From assembly GCA_037355855.1 (NCBI GenBank), contig CM074769.1:310001-374000 (forward strand): 64,000 bases of DNA. The letters are read 5' to 3'. The stretch comes from Pseudo-nitzschia pungens (Eukaryota > Bacillariophyta > Bacillariophyceae > Bacillariales > Bacillariaceae). This document shows positions 25,333-36,700 of the stretch, piece by piece; position 1 is the first letter of the stretch; every line of letters starts with the position of its first letter. Under the pieces are notes generated by a model, which searched no databases, had not been told where the DNA came from, and saw nothing but the letters and a program-made list of their open reading frames with translations. Position numbers and translations under genes: made by a program.

Positions 25333-26958
25333 TCAGCTGGCCGGTCGCCAGCGGACCTTGTCTTCCCCGCTGAGGGGCAGCTTGTGCTCCTCCCCATCCT
25401 CGTCGAATCGCACGGTCACCAACAACTCGTCGACGATCGTCACCGGGTCTTCCACCACCGTCCCTGGACACCAGCCCCACTCCTCGTTCCAAAAGTACTC
25501 GATCTTGGTTCCCTTTCTTATTTGTTTCGCCCACGGTGGCAGCTGTGGCTTTCCCACCTTGAGGTCCTTCTCGCTCTCGTCGGATTTGTCGGTGATGGAC
25601 GACGCCAGTTTCCGGGCCCGCTCCATGCCGACGATCTCGGTCAGCTCCCTCAGGACGATGCGGAGCCGTTCCTCGCTGTCGCGCGTCAGCAGGATTTCCT
25701 GCCGGACGCTATTGGGGAGATCGGCCAGCTCCGCCGCCATGGTCGCCACCGCGAACCGCCTCTGGGACGGCTCGATGTCGTCCGACCAAGCTGGACTGGA
25801 AGACGTGCCAGACCGCGGTCATTTCTTCGGCGTGGGCCAGCTCGATGCTGGCGAGCTGCAATGGCCTCCGCTCCCCCTCCCTCCGCCTCGAGAATGGATT
25901 TCTCCAGCGGACCGAGCTGAGTCTTGGCGGTGGCGTCCTCCAGTTTCTGGGTCATGAATGCTCTGAACGTTCTTCATTGTGTTGTGGATGAGTTCCGGGG
26001 TCGCCATGTGGCGGAATTCGTCGTCGTCGTCGTCGTCGTCGTCATCCTCGTCGTCGCTGGCACCACCACCCATGGTCGAAAACATGTCGCTGTCGTCCTC
26101 GTCCGCATCGTCCTGGATTTCGTCGACAATGGCCACGGGAAAAGGAATGGAGCGGACGACTTCCTTGACCACGAATCTCCAGCCTCCCCGACAGAGCACC
26201 GTGTTGAACGCCGGCGACACGTTGTCGTCGTTCTCCTTTTTCTTGTTGCCGTTCTTGTTCGTGTCCGTCTCCTTGGGTTGGTCTCCGTCGTCTCCCTCGG
26301 ACGCCGAAAAGGCCTTTTCCAGCTTGGTCAGCTCGTCCTCGACCGCATTGCCAATGTCCATGATTCCTCCGCCCATCATCTGCTGGGTGGGCGCGTTCAC
26401 CAGTATCTCGGCCGTGCATCCGATTGCTCCCACCAGGGAATTTCCGTCCTTCCAGACCAGGTGGCCGTAATAGGGCCGGGGTACCGTAGCGATCGGCGCC
26501 GAGGATTTCACAACGGTGGCCTCCGCCATCGAGATGGCTTCCTCCAGAATCATTTTGTGCAGGGGAGTATCCATCTGCGTGCCGTACAAGAACGGCGTAG
26601 CGAGCTGATCCGGCAGGTCCGATGAGGGAAGGGGGACGAGAAACTCGCTGGCTTGGTCATTGCCATTTCCGTCGCCCTTGTTTTTCGTTTCGTCCTTCTT
26701 GGGGATTGAGCGATCGATCAGGTCGAGCAACGGAATCTCGACGTTGGTGCGGAGCCGGCGTGCAAAGAGAGGAGTCACTCCGGTTCGACGGCGGGGCGAG
26801 GAGGCAACCTCGATGTTGTCGTGGTGGTTGGAAACGATTCGGTTGGTCTTGACGATGGTCGAAGTGAACGCCAATCCCAACCAGGAGTGTGCAGCAACGA
26901 GGCCGAACACAACGAGACGCTGCATCTGTGTGATCGACAACGCCGAAGTGGTTGTCAT
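25333..26958 (-). CDS. LON-substrate-binding-domain protein with C-terminal Tudor-like domain, plastid signal; three frame breaks
   Basis: Starts at MTTTSALS with a hydrophobic leader and a plastid-type GLAFTS motif. Residues about 75-270 look like the Lon N-terminal (PUA-like) domain: IPLLDLIDRSIP, FLVPLPSSDLPDQLATPFLYGT, LVGAIGCTAEILVNAP, NTVLCRGGWRFVVKEVV. The expected helical tail is present but spread over three frames: breaks near 25957, 25870-25890 and 25775-25800, each needing one base removed. After the third the frame returns to the original (MAAELADLPNSVRQEILL), giving about 540 aa. The C-terminus (EYFWNEEWGWCPGTVVEDP, VRFDEDGEEHKLPL) resembles a Tudor/PWWP-like barrel. Stand-alone LON-domain proteins lack the protease; their role is unclear. 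An acidic Asp-run separates the parts. Three indels in 180 bp mean either assembly errors or a pseudogene. Confidence 0.75.
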
Positions 26959-27958
26959 CCTGCTCGGTGTGATGCAGAGAAGGAACGGTGGTTCTTGTGT
27001 TTTCTTGTCGGAGGGTTGAAGCCCTGGAGATTTGGATGGTTCCGCGGGTTCAGATCTTGGGTTGTGCCAATGCCTGCTTGTTTCACGCAAAAAGAAGTGA
27101 ACAATGCGATCGGAACATTCGGAACAAATCAGGAAATGTTCGGAGACCTCGATCACTTTTTGTGCATCACCGAACGGTAAATGTATTACTGTCGAAAAAA
27201 TTGATTGGAATCGGGACAAACAGATGTTTTCCGTTGTCGCAATTTCTGAAACGGTATTCTATTGGTATGATGTTGCACACTTACGAGTAAGCTAGGCGTA
27301 CACCACGCGTATCCATCCGGCAGGACCTACGAGGACGAGTACCGGTATGAATGAATGAATCAAAATCATCTCTCAATCGTACGTATTTCTTGGTTGTTGC
27401 GGTCATTGATCTTTGTTTTGATCTCATTCAAATGGATGATGTCACATCCAGATGTGACATCAATGCGCGAAAACACAAAATCACGCACAGCAACTGTGTT
27501 GGTGTCCAAAGGAGAAAGAATAGCGGGGGTAGGTACGAACCGGTAGGTGCTTGCGGCACATCTTGTTTCCCTTTTTTGATTGGTCCACGCATCTTTGTTG
27601 CTTCCAAACCGCACGGCAAGAACTTGTATTTGGGATTTTTGATACGGTAAGTTCAGGATACGGTTTTATCACTTAATGTGCATGTTTCATGTTTTCTGTT
27701 TTCTGTCTGTACCAGTTCATTATTTTTTGGTTGACGATAGGAAGATAATATCACTGCATTACTACCGTACTGGTGTAGCCTTACCGTAGCAACGATGCAT
27801 CAACATAGCCTAACATTTGAATAATTACTTGTGTCGAGAACTCAAAAATTTAATTTAATTTCTAAATTCGATCTTAAGAAAGCCTCCTGGCTTGTCCTCT
27901 TCCTTCTTCCGGACAAAGTTTTTCGGAGTGAAAACTTAATCTTAAATCCTAGATAGAA
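26959..27958. other. Intergenic, no supported gene
   Basis: Upstream of the LON-domain gene and downstream of the unknown gene at 27959. TACCGGTA at 27340. The 178-bp stretch around 27440-27620 is open in several frames on both strands, without protein-like features. Confidence 0.5.
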
Positions 27959-28495
27959 TTATTCAACAACTGCCGCAGCTTTTGCTCCATCTTTAGCGAG
28001 CTCCGTGATAGGACCCATAAATGTGTTGAACGCATCAGCGGCTGTTTTGGTATCATCGACAATGGCTTTCCACCTATTAGTATCGACCGAGAACTCATGT
28101 TCTTTAGGGCTCTTGTAACCATCAACCATGACTCTAACTCCATGAGAGTGAGTCCAACTGCCATCTACGAAAGAGAAGTTGACTTGGGCCCAAGTGGCAG
28201 CGGCATCAAGGCCAGTCGTGTCAGCCTCATCCCCGAACCAACGAATTCTGTTAAAGACGGGGAAAGAACAGGTGTAATCGTCGTGGGAGCTCGTGATCTC
28301 AACTTTGTGTTCAACATTCGCTGCATCGGTAAATGTCACAATCAGTGGCCATCCCTTGGTGTGAGCGAACCGCAAGGTATCCCAGGTCCTGCAACCTTCA
28401 ACGCGTTCGGGGTAGCCGAGCTTGGAAGGAGGGAGTTGCATGGCATGGGTCCTGTCAACCCAGGTTCCACCGCTTTTGACGAGGTGCTTGACCAT
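27959..28495 (-). CDS. Hypothetical protein, 178 aa
   Basis: Family not recognised. The sequence is protein-like from end to end: GGTWVDRTHAMQLPPSK, a Trp/Phe-rich middle (GWPLIVTFTDAANVEHKVEI, CSFPVFNRIRWFGDEADTTG, TWAQVNFSFVDGSWTHSHGV) and an amphipathic alanine-rich C-terminal helix (AADAFNTFMGPITELAKDGAKAAA). Alternating beta-like segments suggest a compact beta domain. No signal peptide, membrane segment or intron seen. The stop TAA is followed by AT-rich sequence. Function unknown. Confidence 0.7.
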   Translation of the reverse strand: MVKHLVKSGGTWVDRTHAMQLPPSKLGYPERVEGCRTWDTLRFAHTKGWPLIVTFTDAANVEHKVEITSSHDDYTCSFPVFNRIRWFGDEADTTGLDAAATWAQVNFSFVDGSWTHSHGVRVMVDGYKSPKEHEFSVDTNRWKAIVDDTKTAADAFNTFMGPITELAKDGAKAAAVVE

Positions 28496-28596
28496 CTTGA
28501 AAGGTGTTGATTAGTTTTGAAAGTGATTTGCTTTGAGTTCAGATCAGAATTGTGAGAGGATGGAATGTGTTGTCGATAAAGAAAAAGATGAACGCA

Positions 28597-28950
28597 ATGC
28601 CCACAATTACTCGTTGTGCTGTGTTGATATGTCTATTTGCCGCAACAATTTCTGGCTTGAGTGCAAAATTCCGCTCCACTCGAATGCAGCAGAATCGCAG
28701 CATAAACAATTCGAGAAGTTTGCACTTCTTACCTGAAATTCTTTTGGGTTCCGCTGCGCAAATAACGGCTTTTATTGGCTATCCAGAAGAGAATTTTGCA
28801 ATTGTAAGAGGGAGAAGTCGATGTCAGCAGAGTTGTAGCAAAAATAATCTTGGAAGTTTGTGTTACAGTTTGCCATTCTTACCAAATGTAGTTGAAGTTC
28901 TTTTGAGTTCCGCACCAGAATGGCAGATACTTTTGCAAATGGAAGAATGA
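28597..28950 (+). CDS. Putative secreted/plastid-leader open frame overlapping repeats
   Basis: Begins MPTITRCAVLICLFAATISG, a plausible signal peptide, then LSAKFRSTRMQQNRSINNSRSL. The rest is a translation of degenerate copies of the 130-150-bp repeat that continues past the stop. It could be exon 1 of a gene whose later exons are the repeated units, a decayed gene, or chance. No domain recognised. Confidence 0.3.
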   Translation: MPTITRCAVLICLFAATISGLSAKFRSTRMQQNRSINNSRSLHFLPEILLGSAAQITAFIGYPEENFAIVRGRSRCQQSCSKNNLGSLCYSLPFLPNVVEVLLSSAPEWQILLQMEE

Positions 28951-29174
28951 GAAGTCGATGTCAGCAGAATCGCAGCAGAAATAATTCGAGAAGTTTGCGG
29001 TTCTTGCCCTTGCCGTAGGTTCTCCAAGCCTGCCCTGGGATCTATCAGCTTAAACCAGTTTCAATTTAACAGATACCTTACTTTGCAAATGGAAGAATGA
29101 GAAGTCGATGTCAGCAGAATCGCAGCAGAAATAATTCGAGAAGTTTGCGGTTCTTGCCCTTGCCGTAGGTTCTC
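28680..29174. repeat. Degenerate tandem repeat, about 130-150 bp unit, four copies
   Basis: The block reading TCAGCAGAATCGCAGCAGAA followed by TTCGAGAAGTTTGCGG occurs in decayed form near 28685 and 28815, and then twice without visible change at 28934-29024 and 29084-29174 (offset 150 bp). Each copy can be translated as R-C-Q-Q-N-R-S-x-N-N-S-R-S-L-x-F-L-P. Confidence 0.85.
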
Positions 29175-29242
29175 TTAGGGTTTCACTCCGCGATCACTAA
29201 ATTCGAGGAGTGTCAACTTCCTACCACATGTGATTTACTACG

Positions 29243-29367
29243 TAATACGGTATCTTTCGGGTTCAGCTGTCCCCCGGTTTCCGTAGAAATTAGTAGTTGA
29301 GGATGTAGAACCGGGGGACAGCTGATAGGAACTTTGTAGTAATACGGTATCTTTCGGGTTCAGCTGT
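29243..29367. repeat. Inverted repeat nested between direct repeats
   Basis: A 28-bp direct repeat (TAATACGGTATCTTTCGGGT...CAGCTGT) occurs at 29243-29270 and 29340-29367. Between and overlapping them is a 16-bp perfect inverted repeat, arms 29264-29279 and 29309-29324, with a 29-nt loop. This could fold into a hairpin or be the footprint of a small foldback/MITE-like element. Confidence 0.8.
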
Positions 29368-29380
29368 GCATAATGGTTAC

Positions 29381-30236
29381 TTCGTATTATGCAAAGAAAT
29401 GAAAGGAATCCATTCTTCGTCGCCGCGTGAGCCCTGCCACATGAGCCTGCCACGTGAATGGTGTGTCCATTCAACAAGCTGATAGGATTTCCGTAGTAAG
29501 GTTTAAGGTATTTTTGTGTAAAAGTTGTTTTCCCGTAAAAGGCAGCAGAAGTCCAACGACCAAAATTGAACTTTTTTTCAAAAAACGGACATGGGTCGAA
29601 ACCACTCTTTTGAAAAGTGCGAATATACTTTTTTAACTTTGCTACTAATGGTACTTACACTCCTACCCACGGAAACTACCAATAACAACCCCAACAATCC
29701 CAACCCCAACAACAACAACCCCAACCCTAACAGTGTTAAGAGTGGTGCGGTCAAGGTGCAAGTGTTTCGGTGATTCGATTGCTGGAGAAGAAGAACATGG
29801 GTAATGTATGTAAGGTTACTGGGGTAAGGTTTTTACGGTAGTTTAAAAGTGTGGGTAAAAAGTGTGGATTACTCGTAGACCTAAAATAAGTGTGTTAACG
29901 AACGGGTATCTTACCTTCAAAAACAACAACCCCGACGCTGAGTTGTCGATGTTCATTCGGAGGAAGTTTCACACCAATGTATGGTTCGAGTACGTACTCG
30001 TAGAGTGTACAGGGGATTTGTACCCTACGGTAACCTTACCATCTGTTGCTACTGCACTAGCGATATTCTTTCTCCCACTGCTCGTAAGACCTAGTTCACC
30101 CATCAAGAGAGTAAGTAACGTTTACATCCGCCATCGATAACTCACCGCTAGGACAATCATTTAGCAGAGACAAATGATTTGACAAGGAATTCACCATACA
30201 GTACAACGCAACACAACAACCCCGACGCCTTCCACC
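29381..30236. other. Intergenic, C/A-rich microrepeat
   Basis: Holds an AACCCC/AACAAC-rich stretch at about 29679-29731 and some GTAAGGTTAC words. The short frames here have no supporting features. It ends with the 5' flank of the HA-domain gene. Confidence 0.5.
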
Positions 30237-31080
30237 ATGAAGAAGGCCATTCGATCCCTCGCAGTCGCGATTCTGTCGTCGTCGACGATTGTCGAAAACA
30301 GAAACGTCGCCCTCGGGTTTGTCACCCGCCCCGCACATCCCACCCGAACCGCTGCCAGCTTTGGCCTGAACTACGCCCCCGAGAGCGACCCGGACTACCA
30401 TCCGGAGCTCTCCAAGCTCACGGAGGCCTTCACGTCCCCGGTACTGAAACAGAATTTCGCCGAGCTCCTAAAGTGGAAGGAACGGTACGGGCATCCGAAC
30501 ATCCCCCTCAAGAACGACGGCGGAAACGCCTGCCAGGTCTTGCGGCGGCTGCACGTTCAGAAAAAGCTCAGCGACGTCGAGGTCGAGTGGCTCGAGGGAA
30601 TTGGCTTTCGCTTCCACTCCATCGAGGACGTCTACCGCTTTGCGGATTTCGACGAGATGCTGGCCCGCCTGGATGGCCTACGAGGAAGCCCGCCCCAACA
30701 ACAACTTCCAGGTGCCCAAAAAGTGCCCGGAAGACCCCGAGCTGGGGGCCTGGGTCACGGGCATTCGCCGCCTCGGCAAGGAGAGCGTCAACCCGGAGCA
30801 CGAGCGACGTCTCGACGAGGTGGGCTTTGCCTGGCAATCGACCCGGAAGTGCGGCTCCAAATTCATGATGCAGTACAGGGACTTTACCCAGCGCGCGGAA
30901 ACGGAGGGACTGGAGTCACTGCTGAGCGATCCCGAGACGGTGGATTGGGTCCGGGCGCAGCAGCAAGCCCTCAAGCGGGGAGGCCTCAGCCAGACGCGGG
31001 TTCAGTACATGGGGCAACTCTTCGGCGACACGTGGACCACCATCGGAAAGGAAACCAACAAAAGCAACGGAGAACGGTGA
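30237..31080 (+). CDS. Helicase-associated (HA)-domain protein with one frame break
   Basis: N-terminus MKKAIRSLAVAILSSSTIV with an ALGFVT motif suggests a secretory/plastid leader. The body has the repeated W/L-x-Y-G-H-x-x-I/V-P pattern of HA domains: FAELLKWKERYGHPNIPLK, LRRLHVQKKLS...VEWLEGIGFRF, then PNNNFQVPKKCPEDPELGAWV and RRLDEVGFAW. HA domains are found alone in many stramenopile proteins and may bind nucleic acid; no helicase core is present. The frame changes at 30671-30672: one extra G in CCTGGATGG. Removing it joins both halves into about 280 aa. Without the correction the first frame continues to 31088 with Gly/Arg/Pro nonsense. Confidence 0.75.
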
Positions 31081-31728
31081 CGGTGTGAGCCCGTGACGAA
31101 AAGATTTATTCTGCCACTCCCGATCACCCCCATCATTAGAAAAACTGCTATTACATTATATTATAATTATACCATCCATACACAACAAATTCGTGATGCA
31201 TTCCATCGCAGGGCTCCTTGTCGAGAGTCGTCGGCACGGGACCGTCTTGGAAGTCATACAATATTAGATACTGTATTTTTCATTCTTGCAGCATAGCTTT
31301 CTGTAATCGGTAGTCACTGCGTTGAACGGTTAAAGTTGCGGCACGGGACTGTTCGCTCGGAAATGCAATCGGAAAATTCGGAACGAGGAGAAACCAATTT
31401 TTTTTTTTTCTTCTGGAATAGAGAAATCTTGTAAATGCCTTATCGAACTATGTTCACGCGTAATGATAGCTGGATGTAATTAGTTTTGATTTGTAGGTTG
31501 TATTGGATAGCTAGCTGATGCGTTTTGGAAATGGCTGAACACTACACAGTGCGTTCCGGAAAAGATGGGATTTAGCAGCGACGATTTTGGCGGACCAGGG
31601 AGTGAGTTAGTTGCCTTCCGTTTGTTCGTGATCTCTGCGAGTAGTTGCAGAGTCTAGCCCGGCAGTTCGGAATGCAACGAATCCGTGTCGTACCGTGCCG
31701 TGCCGTGCCTCGGTGTCGTGTGCCGCGT
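31081..31728. other. Intergenic between convergent genes
   Basis: 3' flanks of the HA-domain gene and the exonuclease gene. A T-run is present at about 31390. Nothing else recognised. Confidence 0.5.
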
Positions 31729-34214
31729 TCATCGACCGACCACGAGGGGCGGCGGCGGGGACTGAATGGCCGTCCAGACCGACGCCGCTATCCACGAGGG
31801 CCCGACGTATTGCTTCGCCCGGAGTTTTCGGACGGTCCCCTCGTCGGTGTGTTCCGCGAGGTGCAGGAAGCGCATCGAGACGATTTCTTTGGCCAGGGCC
31901 TCGTCGCCCTCGTGCCTCCGGATGACCGGGCCGCGGGCGTTCTCGTTCTCGTCGTCGTCGTCGTCATTTTTGCCGTGCTTCCTTTCCGCTTCCTCTTGCG
32001 GTGTCGGCACACCGTCCATAGAAACGTGCGCCTCGATCGATTCCAAAACCTTTTCCAGTAGCGCTGCCGGTACGGCGGCATCCAGTGCGGCGTACTCGAG
32101 TTGCTCCGATGTCAGGTCCCGCACTGCCCAGTCCGTCAGTTCTGTGTCGGACGAGAAGGAGAACGAAAAAAGCAACCGCAAGGTGTAAGCAAGGGGACGA
32201 GACGTCGCAAAAACTACGCGATTTCGAAGCCGAAATGGAGAGTTGTTCTCTGGACGCTTTCACGGACTCGTCACAAGAAAGCAACATTTCACTTACGATG
32301 TTCCTTATCTATTGACATCTCGAGATAGTGAGACGCCATCGATGCGAGAGACATGGTAATGTACCGACTTTTCTTTTGCTTCGTTACCTGGAGGACTCTC
32401 TTGATAAAGGACGAAATTTCAACCGTGGATCGAACTTCTTGAAAGCAAGGAAGGTGGGGGTAACTCGCAAACACCCTTCGAAGATCCGAAGAGAGTTGGT
32501 AGCCTACCTTGATAAACCACTCCGAATTCATAACCCTGGACAAACAATCCGATACCTGTTGTTCCGCATCATTCATGGGTGTATCGCTGGTTTGCAATGG
32601 GCGCAACAACGTTTGTAGATCCACGATGTAGACCGTTTCGAGTGCGTGCAGACTAATCTGGAGCAACAGCACCGGTTGGGGTTGCTTTTTCTTTTCCATG
32701 AATTCGCGGGGTTGCCACTCGCAGTCGATTCCGACAAACGGCGACAGCCCAGGGTCCTCACCGTTGCTGGATGCGGAAGAAAGCTTAGTAATATCGTCCG
32801 AAAATTCTGAGAGAGACTCCAAGTCGTCGACGAACTTGATGCACGATTCGTCTTCGTATAAGTCGCCGAGCGTGAGCATGGGCAAGGAGGAAGAGGATCC
32901 TACTACCTTCTTTGTTTGTTTGCCAGACTTGGATTTGTTGCCGTTGGGAAGCTCTCCACTGGAAAGCAAGGCCGGCGACAAGAGTTGACAATCCATCAGT
33001 GTCAATTCCAAACAGCTTGTATCTACCCATTTCTCTATCGACTCTCGCTGACCAGGATTCGTTTTGGCTTCGATCTGAACCAATTGGCCTTCTTGAATGC
33101 TTTCGATCAGTACTTCGCCCTGCTTGGTCCCATGATTCTGCAAGAGAACCTTGCCAAAGGCTAGATCAACCGCCATATCACGGTTGCACGCAGCAGATTT
33201 CCATGGATACGACGCCGTCTCGTCTTCGCTTTCGTCGTCGTCATCGAACTTTCGCTGCAGAGGTGGCAAAAACTCACATCGCAGCGATCGCTTTGTCCTT
33301 GTTTTGATGGCTCCTATCCTACCGATGACGGTTAAAAAGACAGGTGTCAGCGGATTCGAAAGTTCTTTTTGTCGAATAACGAGCTGCGCGATATTGATTG
33401 GTGGGCCATCAATGGGAAAATATGGCTTTGGATACGTCTGCTCCGGAGTGTTACCGGTTGTGGGTGGATTTTTCTTCGGATCTTTCTCCACCACTGGAAT
33501 CGAGGAAACTTCCCAAACTCTGCCATCGCTCTCTTCGCCTCCGTCCTCGTCGTCGCATGCAGTTACATCCGCTATCCGCACCTCACCGGCTTCTTGCAAC
33601 CGTACAACCAGCCCCGCCGTAAGCAACAACTTCCAATACGGATGTCCCGCACCACCGATCATACGAAGTTTTTTGCTCTGGCAATTTTGGATCAGTCTCT
33701 GATCGAAAATCAACGAATGTGACGAGATGTCGGATGCAAGAAAGTGCCCCAACGGCGGTAACGTCTCGGCGGCAAAACCACAGAGGTGGTGCACCATATC
33801 CGCGGGTACTGGAATCAGATTGTCGTTGGAGCAGAGATGGCGAACTTTCGAAACGTCCACCCCAGAATTTTCGTCTACTATGACAATGGTAGTGCCCATG
33901 GTGGATGGATCGTAAAATGCTGTGGTTTCGACTTTCTCACTCGGTGGGAGATCACTCGATCCACGAGATACGATCCGAACAGCATCGCTGGAATCATCTG
34001 TCGTTTGATAATTCTTGTCGAGCTTTTCTATCACAGATACAAAAGAATCAAGCGACAATATACTACTGCCACCCTCGTTCACATTGCCCATCCATAGAAC
34101 ACTTCGAGGGATACCATGTCCGTGTTTTGAGGAACATCTGTGGAAAGAAACCGGAACGAAGAAAGATGTCGTCATCCGAAGGACGATGAAAATGAACGCG
34201 TATTCGATTCTCAT
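31729..34214 (-). CDS. YbaK-like domain fused to DEDDy 3'-5' exonuclease, 2 exons
   Basis: Exons 34214-32297 and 32141-31729 (intron 155 nt, donor GTAAGT), 776 aa. N-terminus hydrophobic, with TTSFFVPV as a possible organelle motif. Residues about 55-215 resemble the YbaK/aminoacyl-tRNA-deacylase fold (VIVDENSGVDVSKVRHLC, IPVPADMVHHLCGF, LPPLGH, GGAGHPYWKLLLTA). A middle beta-rich part follows (VIGRIGAIKTRTKRSLRCEF). The exonuclease has motif I GIDCEW (D497, E499), motif II KVGYQLSSDLRR, and motif III LEYAALDAA, which is rebuilt only by the splice (EH-QLTDWAVRDLTSEQLEYAALDA). Such exonucleases (WRN/EXD2/Mut-7 type) trim RNA or DNA 3' ends. The C-terminal extension has an acidic Asp/Asn run. 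Fusion of the two activities suggests tRNA or RNA quality control, but this is inference. Confidence 0.87.
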
Positions 34215-35528
34215 CGTTCCTTGTCATCCCTCTCCCAGGTCTCCGTCTTTCTTTTCTCCGGTGTTTCTTTTCCAGTTGGTGAAGGTTCAATGTGTGGGTT
34301 CCGTTGACCGACATACAGAACGCTTTCCCCGTTCAATCAACAAAGCCTTCTGTGATTTACAACAGCTGCAAACTCCGATTTTTTCGAAAGAAACCTCATT
34401 CTTTTCTCGTCGTTAAGAAACAAAATGGATACGCTAACCTTACCTGTTTCTGGGCCCTGGATACACCCATACATACCGATATTTGGAAGGACAGACAGAC
34501 TGTGATTTTTCTTCGCATCGAAAGTCGAAACAGACTGCCGCCACTAGCTGGCTGCTAGAAACGCATTCTCCATACCATGAGGAAAAGTATCCATCAATCC
34601 TACCTTGTACTTCTCTAGAACTAACTAAATAGGCAGTAGTGGAGTAACTCACTGAGATTCAAATCAGTATCAATAGACCAAGTCCACCCAGCAGTGAAAG
34701 ACCACTCAAAGCAGCATCAGTCTTGACCTGAAAGAAACTGATGAGTACACATCGATTACTATGCAAATGACAAATAGCTACTACTACTAGTACTACTACT
34801 AGTACCGCTGGTGATGATGAAGCATGCGCTCCTAGAGGTCAGTCTCCTTCGGCAGCTCGTCGTTCTTTGGTTGGTTGTGAAAATTATGTTACAATGGCGT
34901 TGGGATGGTGATTGATCGCCACGAGGAACCCACCATCACTATGCACTCGAAATTTCCTGCGTCCGAAACTGGTGACAGGTGCCATCGATCCCAACAACGA
35001 GAGAGCTGGTGGTATCGCGGATGAGACTCGAGAGACACGAACGGTTGGGATACACAACACGAGCACGCCAAAGGACCGGGAATAATTGCCAATGATCGCA
35101 AACAAATCAACTTGGCGCCGAGAATTGTCAACAACGACGAGGAGGAAAATGCATGAGTGAAGTATTTCAACCTACTAGTAGTAATTGGTTTCCTCCGATA
35201 CCCTCGAGCGCCATTCCGAATTCTCGTGCAATGATGGGTTGTGTGTTCCGCATCGTTGAGTCCGGGCCTATGTTGCTGGATCTACGAGAGCGGGTTCGAC
35301 CGCGAATCCAACAAACCATAATTTGATATCAAGCGAAGACAATTGTCGGGAATGGTGCAAAATCCCATGTACCGGTATACAACTGGTCGTAGGGAGACAT
35401 ACTAGTAACAATTGCTCTGCCGCTTTCAAAGGAATATCTGAAAATTCAATGAATTGCCATGTTTCTAGAACCAATAACGAAGTCATACCAACGCACGATG
35501 GTGCGGACAATAGTAGGACATTGTACTT
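34215..35528. other. Intergenic, microsatellite-bearing
   Basis: Upstream of the exonuclease gene, then the 3' flank of the TLDc gene. A TACTACTACTAGTACTACTA microsatellite lies at about 34780-34803, and TACCGGTA at 35370. The open frames here are short and overlapping. Confidence 0.55.
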
Positions 35529-36655
35529 TCAATACAAGGCAAATGGTTCCGCATCCGTGAAGGGTATGTATTCTCCTTCAGCATACACTCCGTGGTACAC
35601 CTTGAAGTCTTTCAATTGCACCGAAGACCCGCGTTTTCCGAATAACGTGTTTCCCCCATTGGGGAATCGCTCGTAGTAACTCCCAAGCTTGCTCCTGGCT
35701 ACCTTGGGGTTTGACTTGTCGAGCGGGATTACCAGGCTATCGGCTCCGAACGACGGACCGATCTCTGGCAAGTTGTTGTTTTTTTCAGATGTTCCGGTAA
35801 TTGCACAAGTGAGTTTTGAGCACGTGAAGGAGAAGAATTCGTTTTGCACACAGTCAGCCACGGCTCGTCCCGTCGCGTTATCATCACTCTGTCTCGCTCG
35901 TTCTTCTCGCGATTCTTACCTGGTAAATCTTGTTGTGCGAGGCTGGGACCGCCAACCTTTCTCAGCTTTGTTGGCAACTCGGTGGTGCCCCTCGTGAAGA
36001 CGAACAAAAACGCGGCAATCGACCCCCGGGCTTCCCCGTAGCCTACCCATCCCTTCGGATTGTAGCCTCCACAAACGAGTCCGTCTGTGGTGGTGCACAC
36101 CACCAAACCCCCGCCGAGCTTGTCCACTTTTTTGTGAAACTTGATCGGATCCCATCCGTCTCTGTTGGCCGAGTAGGTCAGTTTCAGTCCGCGGGTTTCC
36201 AGGTTGGTGTTTTTGAGCATGGGTCTCAGGACCGCCATTTCTTTGTCATCCGTGGCGACGGGCTCGGCCCATTCGTCCAGAACTGCCGGGTATTGTTCCG
36301 GGAATCGCTCCTTTCCGAAGCGCTTCATTCCCATGGGGCTTTCTTCTTTCTTGCCAAAGAACACGGAGAATATTTTGTCGACGGGGTCGTCCGAAAAGTC
36401 GATTTCTTCCGGTTCTTCCTGGATAGGTTCGTCGTCGCCCTTATTTGATGGTGGTTCCTGGTCTTTGTTCTTGAAGAAATCAAACATGTGCCTCGATGTC
36501 GACGATGCTGTCGACGTCGCTGTCGACGTCGCTATCGACGACGGGTGCTGGGGTGTGACAAATCCATTGGCACATTCGAAAGTTCCAACAATTGCCAGGT
36601 AAATCGCAATCGATCCGACAAGGACGTGCCCGTTTTTTCCCGTCAATGCCGCCAT
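35529..36655 (-). CDS. TLDc-domain protein with plastid-type leader, 2 exons
   Basis: Start at MAALTGKNG; exons 36655-35920 and 35764-35529 with a 155-nt intron (donor GTAAGA, acceptor TTGCCAG), 323 aa. The leader (GSIAIYLAIVGTFECANGFVTP) is a signal peptide ending in an NGF motif of plastid type. An acidic linker follows. The TLDc fold is seen as GLVVCTTTDGLVCGGYNPKGWVGYGE, SIAAFLFVF, and, across the splice, SLAQQDLP-EIGPSFGADSLVIPL, then the YFxVxxxEVY-like ending (VYHGVYAEGEYIPF). TLDc proteins are linked to oxidative-stress protection and V-ATPase binding in other eukaryotes. A later acceptor near 35859 would keep about 32 more residues, but breaks the domain less neatly. Confidence 0.82.
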
Positions 36656-36700
36656 GATAACAATTTTCTGTGTTGGGTACAAGTAGGAGCAAATGTGCAA

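Noticed and set aside
28680..29174. Possible CRISPR-like array
   Set aside because: Units are about 130-150 bp, degenerate and without short identical repeats and unique spacers; this is a eukaryotic genome.
35770..35918. Coding reading of the TLDc intron
   Set aside because: Both frames are partly open, but removing the GTAAGA...TTGCCAG segment joins SLAQQDLP directly to EIGPSFGADSLVIPL as the domain requires.
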